Under the pieces are notes generated by a model. It was not told the origin of the DNA, searched no databases, and saw only the letters and a list, made by a program, of their open reading frames with translations. From Bifidobacteriaceae bacterium (lineage in GTDB: Bacteria > Actinomycetota > Actinomycetes > Actinomycetales > WQXJ01): a stretch of 6,697 nucleotides of DNA. Both the position numbers and the translations under genes were made by a program. The DNA lies in NCBI GenBank assembly GCA_031258055.1, contig JAIRNM010000410.1, forward strand, positions 1 to 6,697, in the 5' to 3' direction. This document shows positions 1-5,039 of this stretch, in pieces (the stretch's first letter is position 1; each line of letters begins with the position of its first letter).

Positions 1-210
1 CTTGTCGAATAGCTTGAGCGCTTTCAGCCGGTTCTCCAACATCCAGGGCGGCTCCCCCTTGATAGCCGAAATCTGTTCGACTATGGCTGGGGTAAGTCCC
101 CGTTGGGCTGCCTGCCCGGCGGCATCCGAATCATGCCAGCCGTATTGATACTGCCCGATCGACGCGATCGTGTCGGCTTGGCTCAACTGCTCGGTTCCCG
201 GCGGCGTCAT
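1..210 (-). CDS. sufB: Fe-S cluster assembly scaffold SufB (N-terminal fragment, cut by window edge)
   Basis: SufB is the scaffold subunit of the cytoplasmic SufBC2D complex, on which Fe-S clusters are built before transfer to apoproteins. Only the first 70 codons are present; SufB proteins are usually about 470-480 residues. The visible protein contains YQYGWHDSDAAG (about residues 21-32), then a Q-R-G-L turn, then EPPWMLENRLKALKLFD near the cut, which is the characteristic N-terminal signature of actinobacterial SufB. The ATG at 210 is preceded by AAAGGAG four bases upstream, and that ribosome binding site lies inside the last codons of sufR. The sufR stop and sufB start share the four bases ATGA (207-210), implying translational coupling in one operon. 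In relatives sufD, sufC and sufS follow; those would lie left of this window and cannot be seen. Identity is confident despite truncation. Confidence 0.95.
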   Translation of the reverse strand, partial: MTPPGTEQLSQADTIASIGQYQYGWHDSDAAGQAAQRGLTPAIVEQISAIKGEPPWMLENRLKALKLFDK

Positions 211-971
211 TGGTCTCCTTTAGCCGCCACTGCGGCTGTCTCGGTTGGTCTAGTCGGCTCGGTTAGCTTGGCTGGCGTGGCCGCGGTCTGAGCTGTGGGG
301 AACTCCAAGGCGATCGGCACGGTGGTGGTGCAGACATGTTCGCCGCCCGCGAGCGTGGCCAAGCGCTGGACATGAACACCGAGGAGCCGGGAAATGGCCC
401 GGGTCTCCGCTTCGCAGAACTCCGGGAAGGCTTGCGCCACCTGATGGACTGGGCAATGGCCCTGGCACAGCTGCAAGGTCAGGCCCCTCGGGCCGGGCCT
501 AACAGTGGCCGCGTAGCCGTCTTGGTTCATAGCGCTGGCCAGGGCTCTTATCCGCTCCCCCAGGTCGGCCCCGGCGTCGGTTATGACTGCCGCGTAGCGT
601 TCTTCCAACCGCTGAGCCCGCTCTCCAGCGAAACCGCCGATCGCGTCCCGCCCGGCCGCTTTGCCGAGGAACTCGATCGCTTCGACTGCCAGCGACGGCG
701 TCTCTTGGGTGAGGGCCTGGTGGGCGCTGGCGGTGGCGACAAAGTATCGCGCCGGACGCCCACGGCCGCGCGCGCGGCCATCCGGACCGGGTTCGCGGTG
801 ATCCTCAATCAGCCCGTCACTTAGAAGTTCGCCCAAATGACGGCGGATCCCAGCCGCCGCCAGTTGGAGGGTGCTGGCGATCTCGACGGCCGAAATAGGG
901 CCGTCCGCGACGACCAGGCTGAGGATCTGGGTGCGGGTTGTGGCGTCGGCATCGGCTATATCTGGCGTCAC
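207..971 (-). CDS. sufR: SufR-type Fe-S cluster-responsive transcriptional repressor of the suf operon
   Basis: SufR represses the suf operon when its own Fe-S cluster is intact and releases DNA when the cluster is lost, so it acts as the cluster-demand sensor. I choose the GTG at 971 (254 residues) because GAGGAGG lies six bases upstream; a longer reading from TTG at 1016 (269 residues) or ATG at 1004 has poorly spaced ribosome binding sites. From the GTG, residues about 9-80 form a winged helix-turn-helix (TRTQILSLVVADGPISAVEIA, then GIRRHLGELLSDGLIED) with a basic wing RARGRGRPARYF. The C-terminal half has Cys169 and Cys173 (LCQGHCPV), Cys186 (PEFCEAE) and Cys214 (EHVCTTTVP); in studied actinobacterial SufR the first three ligate the cluster. 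A Thr/Pro/Ala-rich tail of about 30 residues follows and looks disordered. Directly upstream of sufB with an ATGA overlap, as in other actinobacteria. Family assignment is strong. Confidence 0.92.
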   Translation of the reverse strand: MTPDIADADATTRTQILSLVVADGPISAVEIASTLQLAAAGIRRHLGELLSDGLIEDHREPGPDGRARGRGRPARYFVATASAHQALTQETPSLAVEAIEFLGKAAGRDAIGGFAGERAQRLEERYAAVITDAGADLGERIRALASAMNQDGYAATVRPGPRGLTLQLCQGHCPVHQVAQAFPEFCEAETRAISRLLGVHVQRLATLAGGEHVCTTTVPIALEFPTAQTAATPAKLTEPTRPTETAAVAAKGDQ

Positions 972-977
972 CGGCAG

Positions 978-984
978 CCTCCTC
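978..984 (-). promoter_or_regulatory. Ribosome binding site that sets the sufR start
   Basis: On the minus strand this reads GAGGAGG, a near-perfect match to the 16S rRNA anti-Shine-Dalgarno sequence, six bases before GTG at 971. The alternative upstream starts are worse: GGGGGAGG near 1019-1026 sits only two bases before the TTG at 1016 and about fourteen before the ATG at 1004. This site decides in favour of the shorter SufR. Confidence 0.7.
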
Positions 985-986
985 AC

Positions 987-1012
987 GCGCGTAATGCGCA
1001 ACATCTGTGTAT
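987..1012. promoter_or_regulatory. Candidate operator region in front of sufR
   Basis: Two small dyads sit just upstream of the preferred sufR start. One is gcgc-gtaat-gcgc at 987-999. The other, 999-1012, reads caac-atctgt-gtat on the plus strand; its first half matches the CAAC half of the CAAC-N6-GTTG operator described for cyanobacterial SufR, but the second half matches only two of four positions. SufR proteins bind inverted repeats in their own promoter, so an operator is expected here. Neither dyad is strong enough to be called on sequence alone, and I see no convincing -35/-10 pair. Confidence 0.25.
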
Positions 1013-1076
1013 CCAAAACCTCCCCCGATGTTAGCTGTAATTGATCGTCGGCGCGAACGACCGCCAGGTGCGCTCG

Positions 1077-2327
1077 TCAGTTGGGGGAAGTCGCCGACTT
1101 GGGACGGCGATAAGCGCCACCGGCCAGAACAATCATAAGGGCTCCGGCCAGCACTACGGTCTGCACCGCCGTCATCTCACGCTGGGAGTCTCCTAGCACC
1201 GACAGGACCACCATGACGGCAGCGGTGAAAGCTAGCTGGACGGTTCCGATCAAGGCGCTGGCCGCACCGGCCGCCTCGCCATGACGCGACAGGGCGAGGG
1301 CAGCGGCATTGGCCGGAACTAACCCGTTGACGAACAACAGCCCGGCCAGACCGGCCACCAGCGCCCAAAGGCCGCCCCATTGGAAGAAGCTGAAGCCGAA
1401 GCCCGCGGCCGCGACAGCGAGTTCAACCGGCAGCGCCGCGAACAAGAGAGTCTTCGGATTGAAGCGGAACACCAAGGCGGCGTTGGCCTGGGCTCCTCCC
1501 ACCATGAATAAGCCGCAAAAGGCGAAGACCAGCGCGAAGACCGTGGCGGACTGGCCGTAAGTGGTCCTGACCAAGAAAGGCGAGGAAATAACCCAAGACA
1601 TCATGGCGGACTGGGCCAAACCGGGAATGAGCGCAAAACCCATGAAACGGCGGTCCTTCAAGAGCCGCCCGTACGCCCTGAAAGCCGGTCCCAGGCCAGT
1701 CGCCGCCCGTTTCACCGCCTCGCTCCGGGTGTCCGGCACCTTGGCCCAGACAAAGGCACCCAGGGCCACGCCAACCACGGCCAAGAATACGAAACTGTAA
1801 CGCCAACTCCCCAACCCGGCCAGGGCTGTTCCCGCACTCGGCGCGAACAGCGGCGCCACGCCAATCACCAGCATTAGCTGGGACAACAACCTGGCCGCCT
1901 TGGAGCCGGAACGCAGGTCACGGATGATGGCCATGGCTACCACTCCGGCCGAGGCGTTGCCAATTCCCTGGCAAAACCGCAGGCCTATCAACAAAGCAAT
2001 AGACGGCGTGAACACGATCACGACCGAGGCCAGCACATGGAGGGTCAAACCAGCCAAGACCGGTTGACGGCGCCCGTAGCGATCCGACAAAGGCCCAATC
2101 AGAAGCTGACCCACCGCGCCGCCCAGCATGGTCGAGGTGACAGTAGCCTGCACCCACTCCCGCGACGTGCCCAGGTCATCGATCAGTTCCGGCAACGACG
2201 GCAAGTAGATGTCCCCCGCTACCGCACCCAACGCCGTCATCGATCCGAGCAGGCAGATCAGCCCAGCGTTGCTGCGAGGGAGGGTCGGGGGGCGCACTCC
2301 GACAAGCCTAGTCCCGCCGTCGAACAT
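1077..2327 (-). CDS. MFS transporter, Bcr/CflA-type drug or metabolite exporter
   Basis: A proton-coupled inner-membrane exporter of the drug:H+ antiporter-1 group. Typical Bcr/CflA proteins have about 400 residues; this reading has 416. The first helix holds the Bcr/CflA-like ALGAVAGDIYLPSLPEL with a membrane Asp (about residue 39). MFS motif A, GPLSDRYGRR, is at about 78-87 between helices 2 and 3, and helix 4 carries Arg117 in LRFCQG. Helix 5 has a Gly/Pro-rich VIGVAPLFAPSAG stretch. A central hydrophilic loop (about 198-226) precedes the second six-helix half, giving about twelve helices and a short basic tail. The start is uncertain: TTG at 2378, ATG at 2327 and GTG at 2300 are in frame, none with a strong ribosome binding site; ATG is used here, and GTG also leaves helix 1 intact. 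It lies 55 bases after the PotD-like gene on the same strand, so co-transcription is possible. Substrate cannot be read from the sequence. Confidence 0.9.
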   Translation of the reverse strand: MFDGGTRLVGVRPPTLPRSNAGLICLLGSMTALGAVAGDIYLPSLPELIDDLGTSREWVQATVTSTMLGGAVGQLLIGPLSDRYGRRQPVLAGLTLHVLASVVIVFTPSIALLIGLRFCQGIGNASAGVVAMAIIRDLRSGSKAARLLSQLMLVIGVAPLFAPSAGTALAGLGSWRYSFVFLAVVGVALGAFVWAKVPDTRSEAVKRAATGLGPAFRAYGRLLKDRRFMGFALIPGLAQSAMMSWVISSPFLVRTTYGQSATVFALVFAFCGLFMVGGAQANAALVFRFNPKTLLFAALPVELAVAAAGFGFSFFQWGGLWALVAGLAGLLFVNGLVPANAAALALSRHGEAAGAASALIGTVQLAFTAAVMVVLSVLGDSQREMTAVQTVVLAGALMIVLAGGAYRRPKSATSPN

Positions 2328-2382
2328 GGCCCATGCCGCCCAGGCTCCCCGGCGTAGGCCGCGAGCCGTGGGGCGCAACCAG

Positions 2383-3480
2383 CTAACCGACGAAAGTCGA
2401 CCAGACTTGGCTGTACTGCTCCATGGTCTGGGCGTCGCAGACCTTGATCAGCTCGAGTTTCGCCCCGGCGGGTGGCACTATTGCGGGGTCGGATCGCATA
2501 GACGGATCCAAGTTGTCAAAGACGCCTTTGATATGGGCATTGAATCCCACGTAGTTGGCCGCCTCGGCAGCGTTTTTCGGGTCCAGCATCCAGTTGATGA
2601 ACGTCTTCGCCTCTTGTAGGTTCTCAGAGCCGGAGGGCACCACCCAGTTGTCCTCGAAAACCGACACGCCCTCGGTCGGATAGACGTAGGTAATGGCCTG
2701 ATTGACCGACCATGCCCGGTGTGTGTCCCCGTTCCAGATCATAGCCATGGAGTTCTCCCCCGAGCCGAGCCGGGCCGGCGTACCATCCGAACTGATCGAG
2801 TTGGTGCGTCCCTTGAAGTCGAGGAGAAGTGCGAGCGCCGCGTCGTAGTGGGCCGGTTCGGCGGTGCATTGCGCGGCACCGATCGCTCTGAGGGCGGCGT
2901 TGACGCCGTCGAACTCGTCATCCAGGATTCCGATCTTGCCCGCGTAAGGCTGTCCCCAAGTAAAGAAATCGAACCAGGACCTTGGGCGCTCTTGATCAGC
3001 TGCCAGGAGCGCCGCGTCGTAAGCGAAGCCTGACGTGCCGTACATGAACGGAGCCGAGTATTCGCGCTCCGGGTCGTAATAGGGATGTAGGCCGCTCTCC
3101 ATGATGTTGGACGCGTTGGGCAGCTCCATCGCGTCAATTCTCTGCGCCCATCCGTTCTCAATCATTATTTCGACAGCGTAGTCCGAGGGCACCACCAGGT
3201 CATAACCTCTCGCGCCAGTCTCCTCCATCTTCGCCAACAGGTCGTCATTGCTGCCGAAGAACTCAACGGTGGCTTCAATCCCGGTTTCTTCCTCGAGGCG
3301 TTCCAGCATGTCAAGCGGAAAGTAGTCAGCCCAAGTGTAGATGGTGAGATCGCCGCCGCCGCCCACGCCTATGCCGCCACCGGCGCATCCCATCAGAGCC
3401 TGGGTGGTGAACAACCCGACGCAGCAAAGAGCGGTCATGCGGCGCCGAAGGGAATGCCGGGCCAGCCGATCATGTTTCAT
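2383..3480 (-). CDS. Spermidine/putrescine-type ABC transporter substrate-binding lipoprotein (PotD-like)
   Basis: A lipid-anchored extracytoplasmic binding protein that would hand a polyamine-like ligand to an ABC permease. The start is ATG at 3480, with AAGGA nine bases upstream; 365 residues, normal for PotD relatives once the leader is counted. The N-terminus has a basic region (RHSLRRR), a short hydrophobic segment and a lipobox LMGC with Cys32, then a Gly-rich linker. The mature part opens with LTIYTWADYF (45-54), the PotD pattern with Trp50 and Tyr53; YDLVVPSDYAV (93-103), ILDDEFDG (185-192), MIWNGD (247-252) and FEDNWVVPSG (275-284) follow PotD order. These match the E. coli ligand-pocket regions, but the Trp equivalent to PotD W255 is Phe275 while Asp277 is kept. 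FINWMLDPKNAAEAANYVG is the usual C-terminal lobe. No ATPase or permease gene is adjacent, so the substrate is inferred only from the family. Confidence 0.9.
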   Translation of the reverse strand: MKHDRLARHSLRRRMTALCCVGLFTTQALMGCAGGGIGVGGGGDLTIYTWADYFPLDMLERLEEETGIEATVEFFGSNDDLLAKMEETGARGYDLVVPSDYAVEIMIENGWAQRIDAMELPNASNIMESGLHPYYDPEREYSAPFMYGTSGFAYDAALLAADQERPRSWFDFFTWGQPYAGKIGILDDEFDGVNAALRAIGAAQCTAEPAHYDAALALLLDFKGRTNSISSDGTPARLGSGENSMAMIWNGDTHRAWSVNQAITYVYPTEGVSVFEDNWVVPSGSENLQEAKTFINWMLDPKNAAEAANYVGFNAHIKGVFDNLDPSMRSDPAIVPPAGAKLELIKVCDAQTMEQYSQVWSTFVG

Positions 3481-3641
3481 CGGTCTTGATCCTTCACTGG
3501 TATATGACTGAGGTTCGTATGCGTTTGTGGCGCTGCGAACACAGATCCCTGGCGGGTGGGCAGTTCTCAACTTCCCCAGCGAAGAGAACCGGTGCCTGCT
3601 TTGCCCGCATCAATTATGCATCGGGCGCAAATCTGCCCGCC

Positions 3642-3688
3642 AGGACGGTACCAGGACTGGCCACCGCTTCGCCTGGCACCCGCGTCCT
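3642..3688. repeat. Interrupted inverted repeat / hairpin
   Basis: The arms aggacg (3642-3647) and cgtcct (3683-3688) are perfectly complementary. A second pair, ccagg (3651-3655) and cctgg (3672-3676), continues the stem after a small internal loop in which a few more pairs are possible, leaving a loop of about 16 bases. There is no T-run on either side, so it does not look like an intrinsic terminator. It could be an RNA hairpin in a leader or a protein-binding dyad. Confidence 0.4.
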
Positions 3689-3737
3689 CTAAATGGTCGG
3701 CGCCCGGCCGCCGAGTCGGCTACGGGGCTCGCACCAC

Positions 3738-3819
3738 GCTCTCACACGGCATTGGGCTCACTGACAATCCGCCGCCGCCGACCGGCCCCCGCCCGGTCCA
3801 GGCTGATCGGTGTGAGAGC
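3738..3819. repeat. Perfect 10-bp inverted repeat (pair A)
   Basis: gctctcacac at 3738-3747 is exactly complementary to gtgtgagagc at 3810-3819, 62 bases apart. A short hairpin, gaccgg (3780-3785) with ccggtc (3793-3798), lies inside the loop. The right half of pair A sits between the two halves of pair B (3750-3760 and 3864-3874), so the order is A-B-A'-B'. Confidence 0.5.
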
Positions 3820-3874
3820 AGGTCAACGGGCATGGACGTGGATCGACGGGCATGGACGCGCCTTGAGCCCAATG
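3750..3874. repeat. Perfect 11-bp inverted repeat (pair B)
   Basis: cattgggctca at 3750-3760 is exactly complementary to tgagcccaatg at 3864-3874, 103 bases apart. It interleaves with pair A, which as RNA would give a pseudoknot-type arrangement. As DNA the two copies could instead be two binding sites in opposite orientation upstream of the TAXI gene. Confidence 0.5.
3821..3860. repeat. Tandem 20-bp direct repeat
   Basis: Two adjacent 20-base units, 3821-3840 and 3841-3860, agree at 17 of 20 positions and share the core acgggcatggacg (3826-3838 and 3846-3858). A 20-base period is close to two helical turns, which would place the cores on the same DNA face. This fits a tandem operator for a regulator of the TAXI gene, about 100 bases before its start. 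It could also be a chance short duplication. Confidence 0.55.
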
Positions 3875-3925
3875 GCTAAGCTAGTACCGGCCTAAACCGA
3901 CACGGACCGAAAGGGGGCGGCGAAC

Positions 3926-3943
3926 GAGGTCCTGTGAGGACTC
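3926..3943 (+). repeat. Small hairpin in the TAXI gene leader
   Basis: gag (3926-3928) pairs with ctc (3941-3943), and tcct (3930-3933) with agga (3937-3940), around a gtg loop with one bulged g. It ends 16 bases before the ATG at 3960. Its AGGA is the only Shine-Dalgarno-like sequence close upstream, but it is buried in the stem and too far (19 bases) from the start. Confidence 0.35.
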
Positions 3944-3959
3944 TTCGCCCTATCTGCCA

Positions 3960-5006
3960 ATGTCAACCAAACCACGAAGAATGTTCGCTACCGCCGGAAT
4001 GTTTTGCGCCATCGCGCTGGTGGCGGCCTGTTCCAACGGCAACAACAACGACAACGACAACGCCGGTACCGGACCCGATCCGACAGCAGCGACTGAGTTG
4101 GACCGGTCGGCGTATTCCATCACAGTGATGACGGGACCGACTAGCGGCGTGTATTACCCGGTCGGCGGTGCGTTCGCGGAGGTCCTAACGGAAGCTGGCT
4201 ACAACGCGACGGCCCAAGAGTCCAGCGGATCGTCGGAGAACATTCAGGCCATCATGGGCCAGGAGGGAGATATAGCCATCGCCATGGCCGATGCCGCTGT
4301 CCAGGCGTATACCGCCACCGAAGCCTTCTCCCAATCCGTTCCCGCCACGGACCTTAGGTCGCTGATGGGGCTGTGGCCCAATGTCTGCCAGATCGTTACG
4401 ACCGCGGATTCCGGCATAGTGACTTTCGCGGACTTGAGGGGTAAGCGGGTCGGGGGGGGCGCGCTCGGCTCGGGCGTGGAAGCGAACGCCCGGACTATGT
4501 TCGCAGCCCATGACATGACTTACGAGGAGGCGGAAATCTCGTACGTCGACTACGGCGAAGCGATTGAGGCGATCAAGGTCGGGGACATGGACGCGGCTTT
4601 CGTGACCTCAGGCTTGGGCAATGCCACCATCAAGGAACTGGGCGAGGCGAAGCCTTTGGCGTTTGTCCCGGTGGAGGGAGAGGCCGCGGCTAGGCTCACG
4701 GCTGAATTCCCGTACTACGTCACCACCACCATCCCGGCCGATGTCTACGGCACCGCCCAGGACACTCCCTCCGTCGCCGTGATGAACATCCTCATAGCCG
4801 ACCAGGGCCTGCCCAGCGAAGTGGTCACAGACATATTGGAACTCTTCTACTCCGAACACGGGCTCCAGGTGATCGGCGACTCCCACCCCACCGCGCAGGA
4901 AAACATCCGGCTGGACACAGGGCTGCGCGGTGTTACCGGAATTGACGTTCCAATTCACCCCGCTGCTGAGAAGTTCTTCGCGGACAAGGGTGTTGTAGCT
5001 CCCTGA
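3960..5006 (+). CDS. TAXI-family TRAP transporter solute-binding lipoprotein
   Basis: A TAXI (TRAP-associated extracytoplasmic immunogenic) binding protein, which normally captures a substrate, in studied cases often a carboxylate or amino acid, and passes it to a fused TRAP membrane subunit. It has 348 residues, usual for the family. The N-terminus is basic (KPRR), then hydrophobic, with lipobox LVAAC and Cys24, followed by an Asn/Asp-rich linker (25-35). The mature domain starts SITVMTGPTSGVYYPVGGAFAEVL (53-76), the TAXI glycine signature; SSGSSENI (88-95), DIAIAMADAAVQAY (104-117), DLRGKRVGGGALGSGVEANA (158-177), DAAFVTSGLGNA (211-222) and a late HPAAEKFF (333-340) follow in family order. 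ATG at 3960 is chosen because it gives a complete signal peptide; no good ribosome binding site precedes it, and ATG at 3981 is an alternative. No TRAP permease gene is adjacent, so the gene is an orphan here. Confidence 0.9.
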   Translation: MSTKPRRMFATAGMFCAIALVAACSNGNNNDNDNAGTGPDPTAATELDRSAYSITVMTGPTSGVYYPVGGAFAEVLTEAGYNATAQESSGSSENIQAIMGQEGDIAIAMADAAVQAYTATEAFSQSVPATDLRSLMGLWPNVCQIVTTADSGIVTFADLRGKRVGGGALGSGVEANARTMFAAHDMTYEEAEISYVDYGEAIEAIKVGDMDAAFVTSGLGNATIKELGEAKPLAFVPVEGEAAARLTAEFPYYVTTTIPADVYGTAQDTPSVAVMNILIADQGLPSEVVTDILELFYSEHGLQVIGDSHPTAQENIRLDTGLRGVTGIDVPIHPAAEKFFADKGVVAP

Positions 5007-5019
5007 ACCTCTCTTGTCC
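4982..5019 (+). terminator. Possible terminator hairpin at the TAXI gene end
   Basis: ggacaag at 4982-4988 is exactly complementary to cttgtcc at 5013-5019, with one G-T and one G-C pair extending it inward. The dyad spans the TAXI stop codon (5004-5006) and reaches into the 33-base gap before the end of the convergent VanW-type gene. No T-tract follows on either strand, so it is at best a weak, possibly bidirectional terminator. Confidence 0.3.
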
Positions 5020-5039
5020 CTCAGCGCGGGCGGCACCGA

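Larger units (their letters stand above)
3481..3959. other. Divergent non-coding region between the two lipoprotein genes
   Basis: This 479-base spacer separates the starts of the PotD-like gene (left, minus) and the TAXI gene (right, plus), so it must hold promoters for both. Open frames inside it are Arg/Pro-rich without recognisable motifs and look like chance ORFs in GC-rich DNA. A possible -10 box (CATAAT on the minus strand, 3613-3618) would give the PotD-like gene a leader of about 125 bases, but no good -35 accompanies it. Several inverted repeats and one tandem repeat occur, listed separately: hairpins around 3601-3630, 3642-3688, 3780-3798 and 3926-3943, long-range pairs 3738-3747/3810-3819 and 3750-3760/3864-3874, and a 20-base duplication at 3821-3860. 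I recognise no known riboswitch or RNA family. Confidence 0.6.

Noticed and set aside
336..824. 162-codon plus-strand frame opposite sufR
   Set aside because: It is the antisense shadow of a well-conserved SufR and shows no protein motif of its own.
1017..1076. Terminator between the MFS gene and sufR
   Set aside because: I looked for a GC-rich stem followed by a T-run on the minus strand and found only short, poorly matched arms. I therefore cannot say whether MFS transcription ends before sufR.
3527..3895. Overlapping plus-strand open frames of 107-122 codons in the spacer between the lipoprotein genes
   Set aside because: They are rich in Arg, Pro and Gly with no domain, lack a convincing ribosome binding site, overlap each other in different frames and cross the inverted repeats. 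They look like chance frames in GC-rich DNA.
3934..4128. Short GTG-started frame overlapping the TAXI gene start
   Set aside because: It lacks a good ribosome binding site and reads the Asn/Asp triplet run in another frame (a Thr run). It is a shadow of the TAXI gene.
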